Virus record (IMG/VR): IMGVR_UViG_3300033144_003827
Coordinates: 1-24,356 of that record
Strand: one strand, 5' to 3'
Origin: a virus
Length of the DNA: 24,356 bases
The notes below the pieces were generated by a model. The model saw only the letters and a program-made list of their open reading frames with translations, did not search any database and was not told the origin of the DNA. Shown here one piece after another: positions 1 to 6,194 of the stretch. Both the position numbers and the translations under genes were made by a program. The stretch's first letter is position 1. Each line of letters begins with the position of its first letter.

Positions 1-102
1 GTGTTGACCGCAATACTTTACGAGCATACGGATGAAAAACAAATGAAGATTAGAGAAGTTGACTACGAAGAAGTGGTTAAGGATATAATGGAATACTTTT
101 AA
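1..102 (+). CDS. C-terminal end of an unknown gene (partial)
   Basis: The first frame is open from the first base and stops with TAA at 100-102, leaving 33 codons that end in EEVVKDIMEYF. The piece is acidic and probably helical. The first codon happens to be GTG, but the gene more likely continues upstream of the window. I do not recognise it. It lies just left of a hairpin repeat and of the inverted-repeat-bounded gene at 209-553, so it may belong to an upstream early-gene block or to another cassette. Confidence 0.4.
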   Translation: MLTAILYEHTDEKQMKIREVDYEEVVKDIMEYF

Positions 103-118
103 TGACCGCTAACGAATA

Positions 119-153
119 GTATATGGTGCGTGAGGCACGAATGCAATATATAC
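119..153. repeat. Hairpin or cruciform repeat element
   Basis: GTATAT (119-124) pairs with ATATAC (148-153). Inside it, GTGC (126-129) pairs with GCAC (135-138) around GTGAG. The element starts shortly after a GCTAACG sequence and runs into CGTGTTGTGTGC. Similar intergenic hairpins (AACG, then stem, then GTTGTG) recur in many Bacteroidota genomes as I remember them, which I could not check. It is not a canonical integron attC because the R' box GTTRRRY is not matched. Confidence 0.5.
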
Positions 154-171
154 CGTGTTGTGTGCTGGCAC
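153..171. repeat. Left inverted repeat flanking the 209-553 gene
   Basis: The reverse complement of this 19-mer matches 553-571 at about 13 of 19 positions, with a shared GTGC and an uninterrupted shared ACACAAC block. The two arms face each other and enclose exactly one gene. Confidence 0.45.
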
Positions 172-208
172 GGGTTTGAAAACGAAAATTTAATTAAATA
201 CAAATAAG

Positions 209-553
209 ATGAAAAAAGCAATTTACAAATTCAACGCTGATTGTGGTAGAATGGGAGAATTAGAAGGAGTATTAATATCGACTAAAGAGAAGGTTGAAAA
301 ATTAATTGAAAGTAAGATTGAAGTTTATTTTGGTGAAGTACTTGGTAAGCATTCAGAAATTTACGGAGCTATTGAAAAGGATGATATGACATTTGTATCT
401 GACAATGAAGAAGCTGTAAGAGTTGTAGAGGAGCATAACTTAACAAGTGGCTTTAATCCTTTTCATTACACTTCAATTAATTTTGAATTAGAGGGTGAGG
501 ATTTAGACGATATGGATGTAGACGAAATTATTGACAAGTTACTCGAAAAGTAG
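209..553 (+). CDS. Small acidic conserved hypothetical protein, possible cassette gene
   Basis: A 114-aa soluble acidic protein starting at ATG 209. The N-terminal part is basic and aromatic (MKKAIYKFNADCGRMGELEG), the centre carries an EVYFGEVLGKHSEIYG-type motif (about residues 39-54), and the C-terminus is strongly acidic (EDLDDMDVDEIIDKLLEK). There is no signal peptide or membrane segment. I have the impression that short proteins with this centre occur scattered in bacteria and phages without a known role, but I cannot assign a function. It is a one-gene unit: upstream is a hairpin repeat and downstream there is a terminator. Inverted repeats at 153-171 and 553-571 bound it, which suggests it moves as a cassette separately from the virion genes. 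It could be an anti-defence or immunity-type accessory gene, but that is a guess from position and size. Confidence 0.75.
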   Translation: MKKAIYKFNADCGRMGELEGVLISTKEKVEKLIESKIEVYFGEVLGKHSEIYGAIEKDDMTFVSDNEEAVRVVEEHNLTSGFNPFHYTSINFELEGEDLDDMDVDEIIDKLLEK

Positions 554-571
554 TGCTTGTACACAACGTAG
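553..571. repeat. Right inverted repeat flanking the 209-553 gene
   Basis: This is the partner of 153-171 in inverted orientation (GTGCTTGTACACAACGTAG). It begins inside the stop codon of the 209-553 gene, so the gene and the repeat abut directly, as in mobile gene cassettes. Confidence 0.45.
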
Positions 572-599
572 GAATAAACGCCACTAAACAAAAATAACC

Positions 600-653
600 A
601 TGACACCAAAAGAGAAACCAACCAATCAAAACTCCTCAAAGCAACTTAAATAG
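600..653 (+). CDS. Very short ORF, possible gene remnant
   Basis: ATG at 600 gives 17 codons (MTPKEKPTNQNSSKQLK) ending TAG at 651-653, directly before the terminator stem. The opening MTPKEK is one I associate with short Bacteroidota phage proteins that continue into a helical region, but here the reading frame ends almost at once. It may be a truncated remnant next to the cassette boundary, or chance. There is no clear ribosome-binding site. Confidence 0.2.
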   Translation: MTPKEKPTNQNSSKQLK

Positions 654-674
654 ACCTTTAACCGGGTCTTTTTT
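652..674 (+). terminator. Intrinsic terminator
   Basis: AGACC (652-656) pairs perfectly with GGTCT (665-669) around an 8-nt loop, and a run of T follows (669-674). It closes transcription from the accessory gene and insulates the promoter at 713-743. Confidence 0.75.
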
Positions 675-690
675 ATTGCCTAAAACTTAA

Positions 691-706
691 TTTAGATAAA
701 TCTAAA
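691..706. promoter_or_regulatory. Operator-like dyad 1 (TTTAGA-N4-TCTAAA)
   Basis: TTTAGATAAATCTAAA contains a perfect 6-bp inverted repeat around 4 bp. It lies exactly 22 bp upstream of a second copy at 713 and 45 bp upstream of the -7 element. The same pair recurs before the capsid gene (6157 and 6179). The likely ligand is a dimeric DNA-binding protein; no candidate is encoded in the window. Confidence 0.6.
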
Positions 707-712
707 AATAAA

Positions 713-728
713 TTTGGATTAGTCTAAA
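713..728. promoter_or_regulatory. Operator-like dyad 2 overlapping the -33 element
   Basis: TTTGGATTAGTCTAAA differs from the palindrome TTTAGA-N4-TCTAAA by one base in the left half. Its first four bases are the -33 element of the promoter, so a bound protein would touch RNA polymerase (activator) or block it (repressor). It can also fold with dyad 1 into a hairpin with 15 of 16 positions paired, including two G-U pairs, and a 6-nt loop. Confidence 0.6.
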
Positions 729-743
729 AATGTATTACCTTTG
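713..743 (+). promoter_or_regulatory. Bacteroidota-type promoter for the packaging operon
   Basis: TTTG at 713-716, a 19-bp spacer and TACCTTTG at 736-743 match the Bacteroidota primary-sigma consensus TTTG / TAnnTTTG. Transcription would start near 749-750. It follows a terminator and precedes an uninterrupted run of packaging and head genes. Confidence 0.75.
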
Positions 744-748
744 TTGTA

Positions 749-779
749 GGGGTTATGTTTTATTATGAATCATAGCCCC
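749..779 (+). promoter_or_regulatory. 5' leader hairpin, possible stabiliser or attenuator
   Basis: GGGGTTATG (749-757) pairs with CATAGCCCC (771-779) over 9 bp with one G-U pair and a 13-nt loop, followed by CTTTTCTT (780-787). It would form at the very 5' end of the transcript from the 713-743 promoter. It may protect the RNA end or act as a weak attenuator. Confidence 0.45.
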
Positions 780-821
780 CTTTTCTTGCTTTGTGGGGTT
801 GTGGTTCTGATACGGAACTAA
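765..821 (+). CDS. Possible 18-aa leader peptide coupled to ninG
   Basis: ATG 765 begins MNHSPLFLLCGVVVLIRN, a hydrophobic 18-residue peptide. Its TAA (819-821) overlaps the likely start ATG 821 of the NinG-like gene as TAATG, the same junction type used between other genes here. The start codon lies in the loop of the 749-779 hairpin. It could couple translation or be a chance ORF; nothing else supports expression. Confidence 0.25.
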   Translation: MNHSPLFLLCGVVVLIRN

Positions 822-1246
822 TGGAAGCAAAGACCTTAAGAAAATATGACAGCAAGTCAGTGAGTGATCTAATAAAGATCGCAACTAGACACTTCAATAA
901 GTTTATCCGGAACAGAGACAGCAATGAGGGTTGTTTCAAATGCATTAGCTGCAGCAAGGTGAAACCTAATGAAAAACTCCAGGCTGGACACTTCAGAAGT
1001 GCAGGTCATTATCCCTCGGTAAGATTCAACGAAAAAAACGTTCACGGCCAGTGTAAGAGGTGTAACCTGTTTCTGAGCGGCAATCTAGCTGATTATGCCA
1101 AGAACCTAACAGCAAAAATAGGGACAGAAGGAATGCAGGAGATCGAAGATTTAGTAGGAAGGTCAAAGCAACTAGGTTTCAAATGGGATAGAATATCTCT
1201 TATCGAAACAATCGAAAAATACAAGAAACTAAATAAGGAACTATGA
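821..1246 (+). CDS. ninG: NinG/Rap-like recombination nuclease
   Basis: A 141-aa protein of the lambda NinG (Rap) family, which are structure-specific nucleases acting on Holliday junctions and recombination intermediates in the cytoplasm. Visible features are the zinc-binding pair C41xxC44 and C78xxC81, H57 and H63 in a QAGHFxSxGHY block, RFNEKNVHGQC with H75, and CNxxLSGN after it, all in the family order. I chose ATG 821 because it forms TAATG with a leader ORF. A TTG at 791 in frame would add 10 residues (MWGCGSDTEL) that look unlike the family start. It is the first gene after the promoter and overlaps the next by ATGA. NinG usually sits with early replication genes; here it opens the packaging operon, which fits resolving branched concatemers before terminase acts, an inference. 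Confidence 0.88.
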   Translation: MEAKTLRKYDSKSVSDLIKIATRHFNKFIRNRDSNEGCFKCISCSKVKPNEKLQAGHFRSAGHYPSVRFNEKNVHGQCKRCNLFLSGNLADYAKNLTAKIGTEGMQEIEDLVGRSKQLGFKWDRISLIETIEKYKKLNKEL

Positions 1247-1365
1247 TCGAATACATCTTAGAATACAACATGCAAAATCCATTATGCTCAATGCTTTGGG
1301 TAATGTCAATTGTTGGTACAGCAGTATTAATAACACGATCGCTATTTAAGCCTAGAAGTGAGTAA
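1243..1365 (+). CDS. 40-aa single-span membrane peptide, unknown
   Basis: ATG 1243 overlaps the ninG stop as ATGA, and the frame ends TAA 1363-1365, overlapping the next gene's GTG start (1358) by 8 nt. The peptide has a polar N-terminus (MIEYILEYNMQNP), one hydrophobic span (about residues 14-31, LCSMLWVMSIVGTAVLIT) and a basic tail (RSLFKPRSE), which predicts an N-out, C-in membrane anchor by the positive-inside rule. The tight coupling on both sides supports a real gene despite its size. No family is recognised; a role in lysis timing or superinfection exclusion is possible but unsupported. Confidence 0.55.
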   Translation: MIEYILEYNMQNPLCSMLWVMSIVGTAVLITRSLFKPRSE

Positions 1366-1630
1366 GAAACGCAAAATAAAAGACGGCTTCTGGTTCAAGG
1401 TGGTTAACATCGTTCCTAGAATAGATTCACCCGATCTAGAGCTACCTATTTATTGCGTTGAGGAATCAAAAGAAATGGCCTTATACAAATTCAATCTCGC
1501 TATAGGTCAGAAGAAGAAATGCGACTACATCGGTGAAGTGAAAAGCGGAATAATCCAATCAACCGGAGAAAGGTTAGTCATTGGCACTGATAACAAACCA
1601 GTTAAAGACTTAGAAGAAAGGAATAATTGA
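1358..1630 (+). CDS. Hypothetical protein, 90 aa
   Basis: The frame starts with GTG 1358 (MSKKRKIKDGFWFKVVNIVPR) and ends TGA 1628-1630, overlapping the terminase small-subunit ATG as TGATG. It is a small soluble protein with a basic start, a central VEESKEMALYKFNLAIGQKK segment and an acidic end. It has no membrane segment, cysteine cluster or nucleotide motif. Position between ninG and terS in a coupled series suggests a packaging-related accessory role, but nothing in the sequence shows it. Confidence 0.7.
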   Translation: MSKKRKIKDGFWFKVVNIVPRIDSPDLELPIYCVEESKEMALYKFNLAIGQKKKCDYIGEVKSGIIQSTGERLVIGTDNKPVKDLEERNN

Positions 1631-2082
1631 TGTCTTATTCAAAAGAGGAAATAGAGTTTTTGTTTAGTTCCATCTGTAAAAAGATGGGTGAGGAGGGAAG
1701 GTCTTTGAGGTCTGTTTTGAGTGAGGAAGGTATGCCGGATAGATCTACATTTTATGAATGGATAAGAAATGATGATTTAAAATCCGACCATTACGCGCGC
1801 GTGAAAGAAGATAGAGCCGACTATATTTTCGAGGATATACTCAATATAGCTGACGAAACCCATAACGACAGGAGGGTGAAATCAGATGGAGCAGAGGTTG
1901 TTGATCACGAGGCTATCCAAAGGTCTAAATTAAGAGTTGACGCTAGGAAATGGATGTTGAGTAAGATGCTGCCTAAAAAGTATGGCGACAAAATCGATGT
2001 TACATCTGATGGAGATAAAATCGGAGGGGATAAGTCTATAAACATTAGCCTTGATGGAAAGGACATAAACCTTGGTAGCTAA
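1630..2082 (+). CDS. terS: Terminase small subunit
   Basis: A 150-aa protein expected to recognise phage DNA and load the large subunit during packaging. Residues 5-47 form a helix-turn-helix-like segment (SLRSVLSEEGMPDRSTFYEW), followed by an acidic helical region (YARVKEDRADYIFEDILNIA) and the block RSKLRVDARKWMLSKMLPKK with YGDK after it, which is characteristic of small terminases. I use ATG 1630, which overlaps the previous stop as TGATG, rather than the in-frame TTG at 1627. The stop TAA 2080-2082 overlaps the terL start (TAATG). The C-terminal tail is rich in D and G and probably binds the large subunit. The call rests on both sequence and position directly before terL. Confidence 0.85.
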   Translation: MSYSKEEIEFLFSSICKKMGEEGRSLRSVLSEEGMPDRSTFYEWIRNDDLKSDHYARVKEDRADYIFEDILNIADETHNDRRVKSDGAEVVDHEAIQRSKLRVDARKWMLSKMLPKKYGDKIDVTSDGDKIGGDKSINISLDGKDINLGS

Positions 2083-3392
2083 TGAACTTCGATCCTAATC
2101 CTTTGTTTTACCAAATGTGTAACATATTCCAAGAGAATTACACTCCAGACAATAAGGTAGTTATATGTAATGAAGGAGGAACAAGAAGCTCAAAGACTTG
2201 GGATTTATTCCATTGGATTGTTGCTTTCTGTGACCACAACAGGAATCAAGAAAATGAGATTTACATACTCAGAGATACCTTAACTAATTGCAAGGATAAA
2301 ACGTTTAGAGATTTTAAGAAGTGCATGAAGCTTATTGGTTACTCATTTAAATATTTCTCAGAGCATCAAAAGCCTTATGTAAACATATTAGGTAACCACG
2401 TTTTTTTTAGAGGTTTAGATGACGAGAAGAACGCCGAAGGATACCCAAGTGACATTTTGTTTATCAATGAAGCCTTAGAAACTCAAAAGAGTAAAGTTGA
2501 CGGATTAAAAATGAGATGCAGAAAGGCTATGATTCTAGATTGGAACCCAAAGTTTACTGATCATTGGTGCTTTGATTTAGAGGGTCAACCAAACACGTTT
2601 TTCACTAGAACCAATTACAAGAACAATAAGCACCTTCAAGGGTCAATTGTCCGAGAGATAGAGAGTTACGAGCCTTGGCTTCCTGGTAGTTATGAAATAA
2701 TTGATGGAACTGAACTTCACTATAACGGTCAATTAATCGATGCTAAAAATCAACCTCCTCCACACCCAGCAAACATTAATAACAATACGGCTGATGAGTT
2801 TCGATGGAAGGTGTACGGCCTTGGTCTAAGAGGAGCAATGAAGGGTGTAATTTTCAACAATGTCCGATACATCGATGAGTTCCCAAACATAGCTCATACC
2901 TACGGGCTAGATTTCGGGTTTACCAATGACCCTACTGCATTAGTGAGGTATTCTGAAGATTCAACAGACATTTACTTAGAGCTCCTTTGCTACCAACCAA
3001 TCGAAACACCTCAAGAGATTGATTCCTACATGCAGGAGATTGATATTGAAAGAAACGTACCTATTACTGCGGATAGTTCAGATAAATACACAAGCGAGCA
3101 CAGAGGGAGTGTTGAAATGGTAGAGAGTCTTTATGAATTAGGCTGGACTATCGATAAAGTAAGCAAAAGAAAGAACGTAATGTTCTGGCTTCTTTCAATG
3201 AAGAATAAGAGGATAAATATTGTAAAAAATCAATTCTACCCTCAAGCAAAAAAAGAACAACAAAACTACATTTTCAAGGAAATTAACGGAATAGCTATCA
3301 ATCAACCTGTCGATAAGTTCAATCACTTTTGGGATGCTGCTCGATACGCTCACATGGCATATAATCAAGAAACACAAGAAATATACGCATGA
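2082..3392 (+). CDS. terL: Terminase large subunit (packaging ATPase and nuclease)
   Basis: A 436-aa two-domain packaging motor. The N-terminal ATPase has a Walker A of the terminase type, GGTRSSKT (residues 32-39), and a Walker B with catalytic glutamate in ILFINE (125-130). The C-terminal RNase H-like nuclease shows acidic metal ligands in GLDFGF (D277), ITADSS (D331) and FWDAARYA (D418). The length is normal for the family. It starts at ATG 2082 overlapping the terS stop, and overlaps the portal gene by 4 nt (ATGA), so the motor and its docking portal are made together. All key residues appear intact. Confidence 0.95.
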   Translation: MNFDPNPLFYQMCNIFQENYTPDNKVVICNEGGTRSSKTWDLFHWIVAFCDHNRNQENEIYILRDTLTNCKDKTFRDFKKCMKLIGYSFKYFSEHQKPYVNILGNHVFFRGLDDEKNAEGYPSDILFINEALETQKSKVDGLKMRCRKAMILDWNPKFTDHWCFDLEGQPNTFFTRTNYKNNKHLQGSIVREIESYEPWLPGSYEIIDGTELHYNGQLIDAKNQPPPHPANINNNTADEFRWKVYGLGLRGAMKGVIFNNVRYIDEFPNIAHTYGLDFGFTNDPTALVRYSEDSTDIYLELLCYQPIETPQEIDSYMQEIDIERNVPITADSSDKYTSEHRGSVEMVESLYELGWTIDKVSKRKNVMFWLLSMKNKRINIVKNQFYPQAKKEQQNYIFKEINGIAINQPVDKFNHFWDAARYAHMAYNQETQEIYA

Positions 3393-5029
3393 CACTAACA
3401 GACGACGAAGCAATTGACTATATAAAATCCAATCAGTCAATCAAACCAAAATGGAACGAAGCTAGATCTCAATCGAAAGAGCTTTTTGCTTTGATTGAAG
3501 GTTTAGATTACTCTGAGGAGCTAATTAAAAGAATAGAATTTGTCGAGACTGAGGGGAGAGCTAAGTCGAGGAAGAAGTATAGCCGCCCTATTATTGATTT
3601 ATTTGAAAGACTTTCGAAGCCTATAACCAATGTATTTACAGCGACAGGAGGGGAACTAAGATACAATATCGACAACGACGAAACGAGGAAAAAATTCATA
3701 TCCGAAATCACTAATGTCAGAGACAATAAGTCGCTTCGAAAATATCTTCAAAACACTTGGACTAGGATGTATGCGAGCGATCCAAACGGGGTTATATTCT
3801 TAGAATACAACACTAATGAAGAAAAAGGACCAGTTAAAGTTTGGCCTACTTACAAGAGTGCTTTATCGATTAGAAGTTACGTACCTAACGGGCAATTATT
3901 GGAAGTGTTACTATTTGAACCCAAAAAGATTGACGATAAAAATTACTGGCGTATTGTTGATGATAATCAAGATAGAACTTTTAGGCAGGAAGGCGATGAG
4001 TTTATTCTAGAAGAAGATAGGTCTTTTATACATCCATTCGGAAAGGTTCCTGGCGTGATTGCGTCTGACCTTAATAACCTAGGGTGCCCAATTAAATTAT
4101 CAGGATTCAACAAGATAATACCGTTATCTAAGGAGCTTGCTGCTGATAGCTCAGTGAAGACGATATACAAAAGGATCCAAGGAAACCCTATCCATTGGAG
4201 ATATGCGATAAGATGTAAGGACTGTTCGGGTCTTGGTAAGGATGGTAATAAAATTTGTAGTAGTTGCTCTGGAAAAGGAGTGATGAATAATGGGGATGTT
4301 ACAGACATGATTCAGCTCCCTATACCAAGGCCTGACCACAAGGTTCTAGCTCCAGATGTTGCTGGGTACGTTTCCCCAGACCTTGAGTTTTTAGAGTTTG
4401 CAACAAAGGAGATAAAAGAGCTTGAAATTACTGCTCACGAAACTCACTGGGGAACACTATTCGGAGCCAGAGAGGAAATTGTAAAAAGCAAAACAGCAAC
4501 GGAAATCAGGTTTAGTCAGCAACCAATGGAGCAAAAGCTAAATGAATATGCTGATGTCGCTGAATGGATAGAAAAGCAATTATCTGAATGGGTGTTGAAT
4601 TTCTATGATAGCTCAAAAAGCAGGGAGGAGTCCAAGATCATGATACACTACGGAAGAAGATATATCATGGAATCACCAGATGCTATTTTAATCAGGTACG
4701 ATGAAGCAAGAAAAGAACAACAAAACAACGTTGTGCTTGATAGGCTATTTAGAGAGTACTTAACAGCTAAATATAGAAACAATCCGACAGACCTAAAGAT
4801 TAACATCAAGAAGTCAGATGTCGAGCCTTACATCCACATGTCTACGGATGATATCATTACTGTATTCGGAGTGGAGGAAGCTCAACGTAAATCACTTTTT
4901 GAGAAATGGTGGAAAACGCTAGACGAAAAACAAAAAGAAGACAAAGATTCGAGTGTTCTTGAATCAGAATTCAACACCTGGTTCGATCAAAACAAAATAG
5001 CAAATCAAAATCAAAATCAAAATGAATAA
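3389..5029 (+). CDS. Portal protein with DnaJ-like zinc finger insertion
   Basis: A 546-aa portal (head-tail connector ring) candidate by length, position straight after terL and content. The N-terminal half has the basic and helical stretches usual for portals, and the C-terminal part has long helices (ITAHETHWGTLFGAREEIVK, then TATEIRF). Unusually, residues 276-297 carry two CxxCxGxG modules (C276/C279 and C290/C293), the motif of DnaJ cysteine-rich domains, so this region probably binds one zinc ion. I have the impression that related Bacteroidota phage portals share this, which suggests a stable structural insertion. The gene ends in a CAAAAT repeat coding NQNQNQNE and overlaps the next gene by 8 nt. 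Confidence 0.82.
   Translation: MTLTDDEAIDYIKSNQSIKPKWNEARSQSKELFALIEGLDYSEELIKRIEFVETEGRAKSRKKYSRPIIDLFERLSKPITNVFTATGGELRYNIDNDETRKKFISEITNVRDNKSLRKYLQNTWTRMYASDPNGVIFLEYNTNEEKGPVKVWPTYKSALSIRSYVPNGQLLEVLLFEPKKIDDKNYWRIVDDNQDRTFRQEGDEFILEEDRSFIHPFGKVPGVIASDLNNLGCPIKLSGFNKIIPLSKELAADSSVKTIYKRIQGNPIHWRYAIRCKDCSGLGKDGNKICSSCSGKGVMNNGDVTDMIQLPIPRPDHKVLAPDVAGYVSPDLEFLEFATKEIKELEITAHETHWGTLFGAREEIVKSKTATEIRFSQQPMEQKLNEYADVAEWIEKQLSEWVLNFYDSSKSREESKIMIHYGRRYIMESPDAILIRYDEARKEQQNNVVLDRLFREYLTAKYRNNPTDLKINIKKSDVEPYIHMSTDDIITVFGVEEAQRKSLFEKWWKTLDEKQKEDKDSSVLESEFNTWFDQNKIANQNQNQNE
5006..5023. repeat. Hexamer microsatellite (CAAAAT x3)
   Basis: Three perfect CAAAAT units (5006-5011, 5012-5017, 5018-5023) preceded by a partial CAAAT. 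They code for alternating N and Q at the portal C-terminus and run into the ATG (5022) of the next gene. Changes in copy number would stay in frame. Confidence 0.6.
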
Positions 5030-5354
5030 AAATGAAATCGTAGTATGTTCTAAGCATTCAATGCTAAGAAAAGGAACAAAATTCAGTGAGTCGCACACCG
5101 AAGAGTTAAGGACAGGGCTAACAATACCCAGATATATGGTGGATGATTTCAATAGTCAAAGTCAAAATTCCGGCATTATATATAAGATCGATGAAGAGGC
5201 AACGGAAAAATGGGCAGAAGAAAACAACAAGCTAATTGAAGAGCGAAAAGAGAACGAAAATGCGTCAAAGCTTGTATCTGATGCATTGGGAGACTTAGCG
5301 AAAAAAGCTGTTGCTCCAAAGAAAAAAACACCGCAAAAAAGTTCATCAAAATAA
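5022..5354 (+). CDS. Hypothetical protein between portal and scaffold, 110 aa
   Basis: The frame starts at ATG 5022 inside the portal 3' end. The N-terminal half (IVVCSKHSMLRKGTKFSE to the IPRYMVDDF region) looks globular. The C-terminal half is helical and charged, then ends in a lysine/proline/serine tail (PKKKTPQKSSSK). It has no membrane segment or catalytic motif. Its place between portal and scaffold fits a small head protein or an accessory to scaffold or portal assembly; the basic tail could touch DNA. No family is recognised. Confidence 0.7.
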   Translation: MNKNEIVVCSKHSMLRKGTKFSESHTEELRTGLTIPRYMVDDFNSQSQNSGIIYKIDEEATEKWAEENNKLIEERKENENASKLVSDALGDLAKKAVAPKKKTPQKSSSK

Positions 5355-5360
5355 ACACAA

Positions 5361-6152
5361 ATGGCAATTGAAAATTTATCAGCGATAGAGAAATCGTTAG
5401 GACTAGAGGAGGGAACTCTCCAAAGCGCAATTGACAACGAAGAATCCGTGTCAGTTGAAATTCCGGAACTGGAAATATTTACCAAAGACGACTTTAACAA
5501 AAGGATTGAAAATGTAAAGTCAGAAGCCGGCAAAGCTGCGGTTGAGATTGCAGTAAAAAAATCTAGAAACGACTTGGGGTTAGATTTCGAAGGTAAAACG
5601 ATGTCGAATCTACTGGAAGCGCATTCAAAGAAAGTATTGGGCGAAGCTAAAATTGAACCAAATAAGAAGATTGAAGAGCTTACCAAGGATAATGAACTGC
5701 TTAAAACCAATCTTTCCACAATCCAGCAAGAGTTGCAAACCACCAAAGATCAGTGGAGTCAGGAGAAAAGTTCTGCTAAAAGAGACGCCTTAATTTTATC
5801 ATCAATTCCAGAGAATACCATAATCCCAAAACAAGATATTCTATCGATATTCAAATCTACGCACGAAGTAGAGTTTACGGAAGGTGGTGGTCACCAGGTG
5901 AAAAAGAATGGGCAAGTGCAAAAAAACAGCACGAATCTTGACCCTCTTTCAGTAAGTGATTACATGTCTAACTTTTCCACACCGTATCTAAAAGCAGCCT
6001 CTGGAGGTGCAGGAGCAGGAGATGAAACAGGTAATCCAAAGAAAGGATCATTTGAAGCATTTGAAAAAGAGGCAGAAGATGCTGGGTGGTCAATCGAAGA
6101 AAGAAACAACATTATGAGTGATCGGATAAAAGCCGGCACATTAGAAGTATAA
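5361..6152 (+). CDS. Capsid scaffolding protein (candidate)
   Basis: A 263-aa, highly charged, largely helical protein directly upstream of the major capsid gene, which is the standard place for a scaffold. It has a central coiled coil (about residues 100-145, heptad-like leucines in IEELTKDNELLKTNLSTIQQ), a small central domain (about 150-200) with EFTEGGGHQVKKNGQV, and a flexible Gly/Ala linker (AASGGAGAGDETGNPKK) before an acidic C-terminal helix that could bind the capsid protein. No protease motif is seen. The call rests on synteny and composition, since scaffolds are poorly conserved. It is followed by a dyad-rich promoter and not by the capsid gene directly. Confidence 0.7.
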   Translation: MAIENLSAIEKSLGLEEGTLQSAIDNEESVSVEIPELEIFTKDDFNKRIENVKSEAGKAAVEIAVKKSRNDLGLDFEGKTMSNLLEAHSKKVLGEAKIEPNKKIEELTKDNELLKTNLSTIQQELQTTKDQWSQEKSSAKRDALILSSIPENTIIPKQDILSIFKSTHEVEFTEGGGHQVKKNGQVQKNSTNLDPLSVSDYMSNFSTPYLKAASGGAGAGDETGNPKKGSFEAFEKEAEDAGWSIEERNNIMSDRIKAGTLEV

Positions 6153-6156
6153 TAAT

Positions 6157-6172
6157 TTTAGGGTAGTCTAAA
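6157..6172. promoter_or_regulatory. Operator-like dyad 3
   Basis: TTTAGGGTAGTCTAAA is one base away from the symmetric TTTAGA-N4-TCTAAA. It lies 22 bp upstream of dyad 4, the same distance as dyads 1 and 2, and 45 bp upstream of the -7 element of the capsid promoter. Confidence 0.6.
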
Positions 6173-6178
6173 TAATAT

Positions 6179-6194
6179 TTTAGATTGCCCTAAA
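6179..6194. promoter_or_regulatory. Operator-like dyad 4 overlapping the -33 element
   Basis: TTTAGATTGCCCTAAA has one base of asymmetry in the right half. Its first four bases occupy the -33 position exactly as dyad 2 does at the packaging promoter. Confidence 0.6.

Noticed and set aside
103-171. Integron attC site next to the accessory gene
   Set aside because: Hairpin and AAC/GTT boxes are suggestive, but the R' box GTTRRRY and the R'' box RYYYAAC are not matched and no integrase is visible, so only a generic repeat is called.
175-206. Promoter for the 209 gene
   Set aside because: TTTG at 175 has no proper TAnnTTTG downstream (TACAAATA at 199-206 matches poorly).
3967-4339. Overlapping minus-strand ORFs opposite the portal gene
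   Set aside because: The portal is strongly supported on the + strand; the antisense frames have no recognisable features.
5162-5746. Long minus-strand ORF of 194 codons
   Set aside because: It is opposite the scaffold and preceding gene; serine/leucine/phenylalanine-rich content is what the antisense of lysine/glutamate-rich coiled coil gives. No start signals or neighbours on that strand.
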